A stretch of DNA of 64,000 bases, from NCBI GenBank assembly GCA_031422295.1, contig JANOQM010000040.1:40920-104919 (forward strand), given 5' to 3'. Source of the stretch: JANOMH01 sp031422295 (GTDB taxonomy: Bacteria; Pseudomonadota; Alphaproteobacteria; Rhodobacterales; Rhodobacteraceae). Of the stretch, positions 25,251-34,025 are shown one piece after another; the first letter of the stretch is position 1; each line of letters opens with the position of its first letter. Under the pieces are notes generated by a model. It saw nothing but the letters and a program-made list of their open reading frames with translations. It made no database searches and was not told where the DNA came from. Position numbers and translations under genes: made by a program.

Positions 25251-26374
25251 TGGAAAAAATGCCACGCTGGGCCGATGTCATATTGATCCCGCTGATCAGT
25301 CTGCTCTTGGCCGCGATCCTGTCAGCGCTGGTCATTTTGGCCATTGGCGAAAGTCCGGCCAAAGCCCTGCGCATCATGGTCGATGGGGCGATGGGGTCGA
25401 AATACGCCTGGGGCTACACCCTGTATTACGCCACCAATTTCATCTTTACCGGGCTGGCCGCCGCGCTGGCCTTTCATGCCAAGCTTTTCAATATCGGCGG
25501 CGATGGGCAGGCAGCCTTGGGCGGCCTTGGGGTGGCGCTGGTCTGCCTTTACATCCCATGGCCACATTGGACCCTTGCTATTCTGGGGTCGATTGCCGGA
25601 TCAGCCCTGTTCGGGGCAGCATGGGCGCTGATCCCGGCCTATCTGCAAGCCAAACGCGGCAGCCATATTGTGATCACCACCATGATGTTCAATTTCATGG
25701 CGGCCGCACTGTTGAACTATCTGCTGGTCAATGTGCTGAAACCCATCGGCGTAATGGAACCGGCCACCGGCAATTTCCCCGAACCTACGAACTTGCCCAA
25801 CTTTTACGAAATGCTCGCGCCGCTAGGCATAGAATTTTCACGCGGAGCACCAGCAAATGTCAGCTTTCTAGTGGCCATCGCCGCCTGCATTGGCGTCTGG
25901 GCACTGATCTGGCGCACGCGGTTAGGCTATCAGCTCCGCGCCCTTGGGCATTCCGAGGATGGGGCGAAATATGCAGGCATCAATCCGACCAAGATCATCA
26001 TCATCACAATGACCCTGTCCGGGGCGCTGGCTGGAATGATGGCGCTGAACAATGTGATGGGCGAGGCCGAGCGGCTGGTGCTGAACGCCACCGAAGGGGC
26101 CGGGTTCATCGGCATCGCCGTGGCCCTGATGGGCCGGTCGCATCCGTTCGGGATATTTCTGGCGGCTATCCTGTTTGGGGCATTGTATCAGGGTGGCGCG
26201 ATCCTGAGCCAAGATACTACTGTGCCGGTGCAACTGATCCTTGTCATTCAGGCACTGGTTATTCTGTTCACCGGGGCCTTGGACAATATGGTGCGAATGC
26301 CGCTGGAGCGGATATTCTTGGCCTTGCGCCGCGCGCCCAAACCCTTGCCTGCAACCGTCAAAGCGGGGAAATAG
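25250..26374 (+). CDS. Nucleoside ABC transporter permease 1
   Basis: A 374-residue permease of the BPD_transp_2 family with about nine or ten hydrophobic segments. It contains AFHAKLFNIGGDGQ and the cytoplasmic loop GHSEDGAKYAGINPTK that couples to the ATPase. It pairs with the second permease. The ATG at 25250 overlaps the stop of the ATPase gene. In NupABC-like systems the two permeases are of this larger and smaller type. Confidence 0.9.
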   Translation: MEKMPRWADVILIPLISLLLAAILSALVILAIGESPAKALRIMVDGAMGSKYAWGYTLYYATNFIFTGLAAALAFHAKLFNIGGDGQAALGGLGVALVCLYIPWPHWTLAILGSIAGSALFGAAWALIPAYLQAKRGSHIVITTMMFNFMAAALLNYLLVNVLKPIGVMEPATGNFPEPTNLPNFYEMLAPLGIEFSRGAPANVSFLVAIAACIGVWALIWRTRLGYQLRALGHSEDGAKYAGINPTKIIIITMTLSGALAGMMALNNVMGEAERLVLNATEGAGFIGIAVALMGRSHPFGIFLAAILFGALYQGGAILSQDTTVPVQLILVIQALVILFTGALDNMVRMPLERIFLALRRAPKPLPATVKAGK

Positions 26375-26377
26375 GGC

Positions 26378-27349
26378 ATGGACCTGACCACACTGCTACC
26401 CATCCTTGACGCCACGGTCCGCTTTGCCGTGCCGTTGTTGCTGGCCTGTCTAGCCGGGCTGTATTCTGAAAAAGCCGGGATTTTCGACATCGGGCTTGAG
26501 GGCAAGATGTTGACTGCTGCCTTTATGTCGGCGGCGATTGCGGCGGTCAGCGGGTCGGCATGGGTCGGGCTGGCGGCGGGTATCGGCGCGTCTTTGGCAT
26601 TGGCGCTGATCCACGGCCTCGCCTCGATCACCTTCCGGGGCAACCAGCTGATTTCGGGCGTGGCGATCAACTTTCTGGCCTCGGGGATCACTGTTCTGGT
26701 GGCGCAGGCGTGGTTTGCCGAGGGCGGGCGCACGCCGTCATTAACCGGGGCGGCCCGGTTCAACCCGATTACATTACCATTTGCCGAGGCGTTGCGTGGC
26801 ATCCCGGTGCTTGGCCCGATCTATGCCGACCTGATTTCTGGTCATACCGTGCTGGTCTATGTCGCCTTCGCGCTGGTCCCGTTTACCTGGTGGGTTCTGT
26901 TCCGCACCCGGTTTGGCCTGCGCTTGCGGGCCGTGGGCGAAAATCCGGCGGCTGTGGATACTGCGGGCGTGTCGGTCGTGGGCCTGCGCTATGCCGCCGT
27001 GGCAATCTGCGCAGTGCTGTGCGGCATTGCCGGAGCGCAGTTGGCCACCGCCGAACCTGCCGCTGGTTTCATCCGCGAAATGACTGCCGGGCGCGGCTAT
27101 ATCGCGCTGGCTGCATTGATATTCGCCAAATGGCGGCCATGGTATGCGCTGTATGCCTGCCTGCTGTTCGGGTTTCTGCAAGCGCTGGAAACCCGCCCTG
27201 ACGTGGTCGAAAACCTGATCGGGATGAAAGTGCAAAGCCAGTTGCTGAGTGCGCTGCCCTATATCATGACCGTGATCATTCTGGCGGGGTTCATCGGCAA
27301 AGCGATCCCGCCGCGTGCGGGGGGCGAACCCTATGTCAAAGAGCGCTGA
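26378..27349 (+). CDS. Nucleoside ABC transporter permease 2
   Basis: A 323-residue BPD_transp_2 permease. EKAGIFDIGLEGKMLT near the start and GENPAAVDTAGVSVVGLRY are the family landmarks. It is the partner of the 374-residue permease, 3 bp upstream. Its 3' end overlaps the phosphorylase gene by 17 bp, which ties uptake to nucleoside breakdown. Confidence 0.9.
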   Translation: MDLTTLLPILDATVRFAVPLLLACLAGLYSEKAGIFDIGLEGKMLTAAFMSAAIAAVSGSAWVGLAAGIGASLALALIHGLASITFRGNQLISGVAINFLASGITVLVAQAWFAEGGRTPSLTGAARFNPITLPFAEALRGIPVLGPIYADLISGHTVLVYVAFALVPFTWWVLFRTRFGLRLRAVGENPAAVDTAGVSVVGLRYAAVAICAVLCGIAGAQLATAEPAAGFIREMTAGRGYIALAALIFAKWRPWYALYACLLFGFLQALETRPDVVENLIGMKVQSQLLSALPYIMTVIILAGFIGKAIPPRAGGEPYVKER

Positions 27350-28133
27350 TCTAGTACGGCTGATCCGCGACCGCGCGGGGGCCGCTCCGGTGCGGCTGGG
27401 CCTGATTCTGGGGTCCGGTCTGGGCCATATCGCGGGGGCGGTGACGGGTGTCGCGATCCCCTATGCCGACCTGGCGGGTTTTCCGGGTGGTGGCGTGTCG
27501 GGGCATAATCCAAACCTTGTGATCGGTGATCTGGAAGGGGTGCGCGTCGCCGTCTTTGGCGGCCGGGCGCATTATTACGAACATGGCAAATCCGACGCCA
27601 TGCGTTTGCCGCTAGAAGTGCTCAAGGCGCTTGGGGCTGAAACCGTCATCGCCACAAATGCCGCAGGATCGATGCGCCCCGACATGCCCACCGGGTCGAT
27701 CATGTGCCTGTCAGACCACATCAATTTCTCTGGTCTGAACCCGTTGATAGGCGAGGCCACCGATGCCCGCTTTGTCCCGATGAAGGATGCCTATGATCCC
27801 GCGATCCGCGCGGGGCTGATCGCAGCCGCCGAATCGACAGGCGTGACAATGGCCCAAGGCGTCTATGCGTGGTATTCTGGGCCGTCGTTTGAAACCCCCG
27901 CCGAAATCCGGGCGATCAAACTGCTGGGGGCAGATGCCGTGGGCATGTCTACCGTGCCCGAAATTATTCTGGCCCGTTTTCTGGGCCTGAAAGCCGCCGC
28001 TATTTCCGTCATCACCAATATGGCGGCGGGGATGAGTGCCGAAAATATCAGCCATGAACACACCAAAGCCATGGCCCCGATTGGGGCCGCCAAGCTGGAA
28101 CAGGTTCTGCGCCGCTATTTGCGTGACCTGTAA
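27333..28133 (+). CDS. Purine nucleoside phosphorylase, trimeric (PNP-I) type
   Basis: A 266-residue enzyme of the inosine/guanosine/xanthosine phosphorylase family. GLILGSGLGHIAGAV, GGRAHYYEHG, ATNAAGSMRPDMPTG and VGMSTVPEIILAR are visible phosphate- and purine-binding motifs. It splits imported purine nucleosides with phosphate into base and ribose 1-phosphate. The ATG at 27333 is preferred over an earlier in-frame codon at 27315. It is the last gene of the transporter operon. A hexameric DeoD-type enzyme is encoded separately at 39482. Confidence 0.93.
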   Translation: MSKSADLVRLIRDRAGAAPVRLGLILGSGLGHIAGAVTGVAIPYADLAGFPGGGVSGHNPNLVIGDLEGVRVAVFGGRAHYYEHGKSDAMRLPLEVLKALGAETVIATNAAGSMRPDMPTGSIMCLSDHINFSGLNPLIGEATDARFVPMKDAYDPAIRAGLIAAAESTGVTMAQGVYAWYSGPSFETPAEIRAIKLLGADAVGMSTVPEIILARFLGLKAAAISVITNMAAGMSAENISHEHTKAMAPIGAAKLEQVLRRYLRDL

Positions 28134-28222
28134 CCCACTGGACTGATCGAATAGTTCCAGAGGGGATAGAATTCCCGGGCTATCGGTGCTTTCAAGGACA
28201 GCACAGGCCCCCGGACAGATAA

Positions 28223-29140
28223 ATGCAGATTTACCTCCCCATTGCCGAGGTTTCAGTCAACGCCTTCCTTTTGCTGGGGCTGGGTGGGTTGGTCGGCGTT
28301 TTGTCGGGCATGTTTGGGGTCGGTGGCGGGTTTTTGATCACCCCACTGTTGTTTCTGGCTGGCATTCCCCCGGCGGTTGCAGTGGCCACATCGGCCAATC
28401 AGATTGTGGCCTCGTCATTTTCAGCCCTGCTAGCGCATCTGCGGCGCAAAACGGTTGATTTTCCGATGGGGTCGGTCCTGTTGGTCGGCGGGCTGGCCGG
28501 GTCATTTCTGGGCGTATTCATCTTTAACCTGTTGAAATCACAAGGCCAACTCGATCTCTTGGTCAAATTGTGTTATGTGGTTTTTCTGGGCATTGTCGGC
28601 GGGCTGATGCTGATCGAAAGTTTGCGGGCGCTGTGGCGGGCGCATAAGACAGGTAAACCCGCACCCCGGACCAAACATAACTGGGTCCATAACCTGCCGT
28701 TCAAGATGAAATTCCGGGTCTCGGGCCTGTATATCTCGGTCATTCCGCCGATCATGGTGGGGCTGCTGGTGGGCATATTGGCCGCGATCATGGGGGTTGG
28801 CGGCGGGTTCATCATGGTGCCCGCAATGATCTATCTGCTGGGAATGCCAACCAAAGTGGTGATCGGAACCTCGCTGTTCCAGATCATTTTTGTGACTGCG
28901 TTTACCACCCTACTGCATGCGGTGACCAATAACACCGTTGATTTGGTGCTGGCTGTCCTGCTGATCCTGGGCGGGGTGATCGGGGCGCAGATCGGCACCC
29001 GGATCGGGGCTAGGATGAAGGCTGAACAACTGCGCATCCTGCTCGCGCTTTTGGTGTTGGCAGTGTGCATTCAGTTGACTTTTGGCCTGCTGGTCCGCCC
29101 GTCCGAGCTGTATTCGATCGAAGTGGGGCCGCCGCTGTGA
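28223..29140 (+). CDS. TSUP family transporter (TauE/SafE)
   Basis: A 305-residue membrane protein with about eight hydrophobic segments in two repeats. The family motif G-x-x-x-G-x-G-G-G occurs twice, as GMFGVGGGFLITP and AAIMGVGGGFIMVP. TSUP proteins export sulfite or small organosulfur anions. This subgroup is regularly followed by a TIGR02186 gene, as here with a GTGA overlap, so the two probably function together. The substrate is not certain. Confidence 0.9.
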   Translation: MQIYLPIAEVSVNAFLLLGLGGLVGVLSGMFGVGGGFLITPLLFLAGIPPAVAVATSANQIVASSFSALLAHLRRKTVDFPMGSVLLVGGLAGSFLGVFIFNLLKSQGQLDLLVKLCYVVFLGIVGGLMLIESLRALWRAHKTGKPAPRTKHNWVHNLPFKMKFRVSGLYISVIPPIMVGLLVGILAAIMGVGGGFIMVPAMIYLLGMPTKVVIGTSLFQIIFVTAFTTLLHAVTNNTVDLVLAVLLILGGVIGAQIGTRIGARMKAEQLRILLALLVLAVCIQLTFGLLVRPSELYSIEVGPPL

Positions 29141-29898
29141 CCCGGTCCATGATCCGCTGGTTGGCCGCTATACTAAGCCTCGCCATGCCCGCAAGTGCCG
29201 AGGAAATCGTGCTGGGTCTGAGCAATGATGAAGTGGCGATTACCGCCAACTTTGACGGGTCCGAGATTTTGATTTTCGGGGCAGTCAAGCGCGATGCTCC
29301 AATTCCAGTGGGCAGTTTATTGGGGGTGGTGATCACCGTGTCTGGGCCACTGGTGCCGGTCACGGTGCGGCACAAAGACCGGCGCTATGGCATCTGGCTA
29401 AACACTGCCGCCGTCGATGTTGATGCCGCCCCGTCATTTTACGCCGTCGCCACAACTGGCCCCTTGGGCGATGTCCTTAGCGAAACCGAAGACCTGCGCA
29501 ATTCCATCTCGATCCCGCGTGCGATCCGGTCTGTTGGGGCGCTGGTTGAAAATTCGTCCGATTATACCGATGCATTGATCCGGATCAGGGCGGGCCAGAA
29601 CCAGTATCAGGTGCTGGAAGGGGCGGTCGATCTGGAACAACAAACCTTGTTCCGCACCCAGGTTGCCCTGCCCGCCAATCTGATTGAAGGCAATTATGTC
29701 ACCCGGATCTTTCTGACCCGTGATGGCCGGGTGGTCGACAGTTACGAGACCAGCATCGTCGTGCAAAAAGTCGGGGTTGAACGCTGGCTGTTTAATCTGA
29801 GCAAGGACCTTCCCCTCGTCTATGGGTTGATGTCACTGGCCATTGCCGTTGTGGCGGGCTGGCTGGCATCGGCGGCATTTCAGGTCGTGCGCCGCTAA
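29137..29898 (+). CDS. TIGR02186 family exported membrane-anchored protein
   Basis: A 253-residue protein with an N-terminal signal sequence (RWLAAILSLAMPASA), a periplasmic beta-rich domain starting EEIVLGLSNDEVAI, and one C-terminal membrane helix (residues about 225-250, ending in FQVVRR). I recognise the TIGR02186 family by sequence and by its place after TauE/SafE. GTG at 29137 overlaps the transporter stop; ATG at 29149 is the alternative. It is probably a periplasmic accessory to the exporter. Confidence 0.82.
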   Translation: MTRSMIRWLAAILSLAMPASAEEIVLGLSNDEVAITANFDGSEILIFGAVKRDAPIPVGSLLGVVITVSGPLVPVTVRHKDRRYGIWLNTAAVDVDAAPSFYAVATTGPLGDVLSETEDLRNSISIPRAIRSVGALVENSSDYTDALIRIRAGQNQYQVLEGAVDLEQQTLFRTQVALPANLIEGNYVTRIFLTRDGRVVDSYETSIVVQKVGVERWLFNLSKDLPLVYGLMSLAIAVVAGWLASAAFQVVRR

Positions 29899-30032
29899 GG
29901 TCAGCAATTACAACGCCCTGCGCATATGCCCCCTCCCCATATCTGGCGAGGGTAAGTTGGTGAATATTAACGGCAAACTGGGAATGCTAGACTTGGTTGT
30001 TAATGGTTCATTAACTAATGGGGATGACAGTG

Positions 30033-30245
30033 ATGACACAACAACGATGGATCATCGACGTACTTGCCGACCTTAGGGCGTTTGCAGAACAGAACGACTT
30101 ACCAATGCTTGCAGCACAGTTAGGGGAAACTGCGCTGGTCGCTCAGGTCGAGATTGCGTCGCTGACAGGCGAAGGGACGCTGACAGCGGTTTATGGGGAC
30201 AGTGCTGGAACTCGAATCTTATCTCGGCCGGGTGGAACGTGCTGA
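30033..30245 (+). CDS. Small protein encoded upstream of and overlapping luxR
   Basis: A 70-residue protein beginning MTQQRWIIDVLADLRAF, mostly helical and without a signal peptide. Short related ORFs upstream of luxR are known to me from other Rhodobacteraceae, which supports a real gene, but no function is established. Its last 53 bases overlap the luxR reading frame. ATGs at 30018 and 30024 are alternatives; none has a strong ribosome site. It may serve as a leader that couples luxR translation. Confidence 0.6.
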   Translation: MTQQRWIIDVLADLRAFAEQNDLPMLAAQLGETALVAQVEIASLTGEGTLTAVYGDSAGTRILSRPGGTC

Positions 30246-30984
30246 AACCTTAGGTGATATTCAGTCTTTGATAATTGATTTGCGCGATCATTATCTGGTC
30301 GACCACATCGTTTATCATTGGGTCAGTTCTGACGGCGAACAATATGGCTGCGGCACCTACCCTCCTGCATGGGTCCAGCGTTATGTCGATATGGACTATT
30401 TGCGGATTGACCCGGTGGTTATCGGCTGTTTTCAGCGCTTTCACCCGGTCGACTGGAAAAAGCTCGATTGGACGGCCAAGGCCGCACGGGCGTTTCAGCA
30501 GGATGCTATCGCGCATGGGGTTGGCAATCAGGGATTCTCGATCCCGATCCGGGGGCCGAATGGCCAGTTTGCGCTATTCACAGTCTCGCATAACTGTTCC
30601 GATCAGGACTGGGCCAGCTTTACCAAGGCGCACCAGCGGGAACTGATCCTGATTGCGCATTACTTTAATCTCAAGGCGATGGAGTTCGAGAAAAACCGGG
30701 TGCCCGAACCCGCGCGTGGCCTGTCGCCGCGCGAAATTGATGCGCTGACCTTTCTGGCAATGGGCTATAGCCGGGGCCAAGTGGCTGATATGCTGTCGAT
30801 TTCGGAACATACTTTGCGGGCCTATATTGAAAGTGCGCGGTTTAAACTGGGCGCGATGAACACGACCCATGCCGTGGCGCGTGCCATACTTGAGGGGCTG
30901 ATCATTGTTGGCACGACATCGCGCGGCGCGCCCGGCGACTGGCCCGGACGCGATGCACATCTCAAGACCATCGCGGTTCGTTAA
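30193..30984 (+). CDS. luxR: LuxR family autoinducer-binding transcription regulator
   Basis: A 263-residue regulator. The autoinducer-binding domain covers about residues 15-165, with the conserved W and D in YPPAWVQRYVDMDYLRIDPV and HGVGNQGFSIPIRGPNG. The LuxR-type HTH is LSPREIDALTFLAMGYSRGQVADML and on, near residues 175-235. It binds an acyl-homoserine lactone made by the LuxI homologue downstream and controls transcription. It overlaps the small upstream ORF. Confidence 0.93.
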   Translation: MGTVLELESYLGRVERAETLGDIQSLIIDLRDHYLVDHIVYHWVSSDGEQYGCGTYPPAWVQRYVDMDYLRIDPVVIGCFQRFHPVDWKKLDWTAKAARAFQQDAIAHGVGNQGFSIPIRGPNGQFALFTVSHNCSDQDWASFTKAHQRELILIAHYFNLKAMEFEKNRVPEPARGLSPREIDALTFLAMGYSRGQVADMLSISEHTLRAYIESARFKLGAMNTTHAVARAILEGLIIVGTTSRGAPGDWPGRDAHLKTIAVR

Positions 30985-31049
30985 CCCTTGATTTACGATA
31001 AAGTTGCGTGGGGCTAGGCCCTTGTTAACCTATGTTGCCGTAGCGTGCG

Positions 31050-31066
31050 GTCCCATCAGACGGGAC
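31050..31066. promoter_or_regulatory. Dyad upstream of luxI, possible lux-box-like site
   Basis: GTCCC (31050-31054) and GGGAC (31062-31066) are separated by 7 bp, 24 bp before the luxI start. It does not match the canonical lux box closely, but its position and symmetry suit a LuxR-type operator. Confidence 0.35.
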
Positions 31067-31089
31067 TTTATTCGGCTCAGGGGGCACGC

Positions 31090-31722
31090 ATGCTACGTTA
31101 TGTTTACGCCAACGATCTTCACCAGTTTCCGATCTTGCGCGACAGCATGTTCCGCGACCGGGCGGATCAGTTTCAGACCCGGCTAGGCTGGCCGGTGCAG
31201 GTGGATGACAAGGGATGGGAACAGGATGACTACGACGCCCTGAACCCGCTGTATGTGATCTGGGAAGGAGCGGGCGGGCGGCATGGCGGGTCGATGCGGT
31301 TTTTGCCCACGACCGGGCGGACCATGGTCAATGACCATTTCCGCGACCTGACAGATGGGGTTGCCATCCGCAGCCCGTTCATCTGGGAATGCACCCGGTT
31401 TTGTCTGGCCCCCCAAGCCGAAAGCCGGGTTGCCGCCGCGCTGATGCTGGCCGGGGGCGAATTGATGCGGGCCTTTCACTTGTCGCATTTCGTTGGCGTG
31501 TTTGACGCGCGGATGGTGCGGATTTACCGCATGATCGGCGCGTCACCCGATGTGCTGGGGTCATCAGGGCAGGGGCGTGACCAGATCAGCGTCGGCTTGT
31601 GGGCCTATTCGCATGCCGACCGGGCCAGGGTGTTGCAGCGCGCCGGGCTATCCTCGGCTGTGTCAGAGGCATGGTTTGACCGCTCATTCGGGCCAATCCT
31701 TGAATTGCAAATGAGCGCCTGA
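31090..31722 (+). CDS. luxI: Acyl-homoserine-lactone synthase
   Basis: A 210-residue LuxI family enzyme. It has the start MLRYVYANDLHQFPILRDSM, the invariant Arg/Phe/Trp of MFRDRADQFQTRLGW, then D-x-D-x-x-D-like DDYDALNPLYVIW and GSMRFLPTTGRTMV, with WECTRFCL further on. It makes an N-acyl-homoserine lactone from SAM and acyl-ACP. GGGGG lies six bases before the ATG at 31090. The acyl chain cannot be read from the sequence. It is 105 bp after luxR in the same direction, the usual cognate arrangement. Confidence 0.93.
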   Translation: MLRYVYANDLHQFPILRDSMFRDRADQFQTRLGWPVQVDDKGWEQDDYDALNPLYVIWEGAGGRHGGSMRFLPTTGRTMVNDHFRDLTDGVAIRSPFIWECTRFCLAPQAESRVAAALMLAGGELMRAFHLSHFVGVFDARMVRIYRMIGASPDVLGSSGQGRDQISVGLWAYSHADRARVLQRAGLSSAVSEAWFDRSFGPILELQMSA

Positions 31723-31761
31723 CCTCTGGTTCCCACCCGCGCGGCCAGATAGGGTCAGGGC

Positions 31762-33288
31762 ATGAACGCCCCCGCCCTTACCTTTTCCGCTGATCAGGCC
31801 GACGCCTGGGATGCTTTGGCGGCAGCCTTGCGCCAATCCGGCGTTGATCTGCACGACAGTCTGTTGACCCCGCCGCAGACTGACACCTCCAGCGTTATGG
31901 CGGTGATTGGCAAGGCGGGGTCTGGCAAGACAATGTTGCTGGCCGCCTTGTACCGCGCCCTCAAAGACGCGGGCGTCGATATCGTGTCAGGTGATTGGGA
32001 AGGTAAACGCCGCAAGGACCGCCGGACGCTGGCCATTCTGGCCCCCACCAACAAAGCGGCCAGCGTTTTGCGCAACCAAGGTGTGCCAGCCACTACGATC
32101 CACCGCATTCTGTACACGCCGGTTTATGACCCGCAATACGAAAAGGTCGCTGCATGGCTGGCGGGCCAAGGCGACCGTCCGGTGATTGACGGGCTGACCG
32201 ATATCGCCCTCGACCGGGCGTTCAATTCCTACCAGACCTTCAGTTCGATTCCTGCCGCCCTTGCCTCGGCTGGCTTGCGGGGGTCGGATTTCATCACCGG
32301 CTGGTCACGGCGGGACGAGCCATTGGACATCGGATTTGTCGATGAAAGCAGCATGCTGGACGACAAGCAATTCACGGATCTGAAAGAGATTTTTCCCACG
32401 CTGCTGCTGTTTGGCGACCCAGCCCAGTTGCCGCCCGTGCAATCGACCGGCGGCATGGTGTTTGACACCCTGCCCGCGCAGCGCATCCTGACCCTGTCGC
32501 GCATTCACCGGCAGGATGCTGACAACCCAATCCTTGATCTGGCGCATGCCTTGGGCGACCCCGACCTGAGCTTTGACCAGTTCGAGCGGATGATCGAGGA
32601 TGCCGCCCGCCGCGACCCGCGCGTTGTGATTGCCCAAAGGGTCGAGGCCGATCTGATGGCCCGCTCACCGGTGCTGGTCTGGCGCAACGCCACCCGCATC
32701 CGCCTGATCCATGCGTTTCGTGCCGCGTTCAACGCCCCCGCTGATGCGCTGCTGGAAGGCGAGCCGCTGATCTGCGACGGCATCGAATTGCCGTTGAAAC
32801 ACCGCAAGAAACGGCTGGACCTTGAGGCGCGGGGACTGATCAAAGGCGCACAGGTGATTTATCTGGGGCCGGGCCGCAAACCGGGGTTCTCGCGGTTGCA
32901 TGTGCTGGGGGCCGAAGACCCGCAGGTGTCCGCCGCCAGCATTGTGAAGATTGAACAGGAAGGCGACGAAGAACCCTTTGTGCCCTTTGCAGCCAAGATG
33001 GGCGCGACGTTTCTGCACGGGGCCGCCGTCACCATCCACAAGGCGCAAGGATCGCAATGGGATACGGTACAGGTGTTTGGCCCGGATATCTATGCCGCAT
33101 CGCGCATGGGCCGGATCGAGGCAGGCCAGCCGTTGTGGAAACGTCTGGCCTATGTTGCCATCACCCGGTCGATGCGCGAATTGCGCTGGGTCGTCCGGCC
33201 GATGCTGGCCAAACCGAAATTTGCACTGGGCATTGATGACCTTGAGGTGCCCGCAACCGCATTGATTTTGCAAGGAGACGAGATATGA
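31762..33288 (+). CDS. RecD-like superfamily 1 DNA helicase/ATPase
   Basis: A 508-residue SF1B-like helicase. Walker A is GKAGSGKTMLLAAL, then LAPTNKAASVL, the DEAD-box-like GFVDESSML, GDPAQLPPV, and the C-terminal UvrD_C_2 motif TIHKAQGSQWDTV followed by LAYVAITRSM. It resembles stand-alone RecD2/Dda-type enzymes (exodeoxyribonuclease V alpha domain) but has no RecB/RecC neighbours. It probably unwinds DNA 5' to 3' in repair. It overlaps the SDR gene by 4 bp. Confidence 0.87.
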   Translation: MNAPALTFSADQADAWDALAAALRQSGVDLHDSLLTPPQTDTSSVMAVIGKAGSGKTMLLAALYRALKDAGVDIVSGDWEGKRRKDRRTLAILAPTNKAASVLRNQGVPATTIHRILYTPVYDPQYEKVAAWLAGQGDRPVIDGLTDIALDRAFNSYQTFSSIPAALASAGLRGSDFITGWSRRDEPLDIGFVDESSMLDDKQFTDLKEIFPTLLLFGDPAQLPPVQSTGGMVFDTLPAQRILTLSRIHRQDADNPILDLAHALGDPDLSFDQFERMIEDAARRDPRVVIAQRVEADLMARSPVLVWRNATRIRLIHAFRAAFNAPADALLEGEPLICDGIELPLKHRKKRLDLEARGLIKGAQVIYLGPGRKPGFSRLHVLGAEDPQVSAASIVKIEQEGDEEPFVPFAAKMGATFLHGAAVTIHKAQGSQWDTVQVFGPDIYAASRMGRIEAGQPLWKRLAYVAITRSMRELRWVVRPMLAKPKFALGIDDLEVPATALILQGDEI

Positions 33289-34013
33289 AAACCGCGATCA
33301 TCACCGGGGCCAGCAGCGGCATTGGCAGGGCCGTGGCCGACCATTTTCTGGCAAATGGCTGGACGGTCGGCCTGATCGCCCGTCGCCCTGAACCACTGCA
33401 CGCCATCGCGGCGGCCCATCCCAACGCCGTGGCGCTGCCCTGCGATGTAACCGACCCGGCGCAGGTCGAAACCGCATTTGCCGATTTCAAATCGCGTATT
33501 GGCAGGTTGGATGTGTTGTTCAACAATGCCGGCATCTTTACCAAACCCGCCCCGATTGACGAGATTCCGGTCGAGGATTGGCTGAATGCAGTCAACGTCA
33601 ACCTGACCGGTATGTTCCTGTGCGCCCGCGCGGCGTTCGGTCTGATGCGGCATCAGACGCCGCAGGGGGGCCGGATCATCAACAACGGCTCGATTTCCGC
33701 CTATGCCCCGCGCGAGGGGTCTGTGACCTATACGACGACAAAGCATGGCGTGACCGGGCTGACCAAAACGCTGGCCTATGATGGGCGGGCCTTTGACATC
33801 GCCTGCGGCCAGATCGACATTGGCAATGCGCGGACCGAGATGGTCGAGGAATTGCTGGTGCGGGAAAAAGCTGCCGGTCGGGCGACACCATTCACCATGG
33901 ATGTGGGTCTGGTGGCCGATGCCGTGCTGCGCATGGCCGAATTACCGGCCGAGGCGAATGTGCTGTTCCAGACCATCATGGCGACAAAAATGCCGTTTGT
34001 CGGGCGGGGATGA
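33285..34013 (+). CDS. Short-chain dehydrogenase/reductase
   Basis: A 242-residue classical SDR. The NAD(P)-binding TGASSGIG is at residues 7-14, NNAG follows, the catalytic Ser is in NNGSISAYAP and the YxxxK motif is YTTTKHG. Substrate is unknown. Arg residues after the first strand (LIARRPE) favour NADP(H). It overlaps the helicase gene at ATGA, so the two are co-translated, although no functional link is obvious. It is convergent with ccr with a 12-bp gap. Confidence 0.9.
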   Translation: MKTAIITGASSGIGRAVADHFLANGWTVGLIARRPEPLHAIAAAHPNAVALPCDVTDPAQVETAFADFKSRIGRLDVLFNNAGIFTKPAPIDEIPVEDWLNAVNVNLTGMFLCARAAFGLMRHQTPQGGRIINNGSISAYAPREGSVTYTTTKHGVTGLTKTLAYDGRAFDIACGQIDIGNARTEMVEELLVREKAAGRATPFTMDVGLVADAVLRMAELPAEANVLFQTIMATKMPFVGRG

Positions 34014-34025
34014 AATCGGGCGCGG

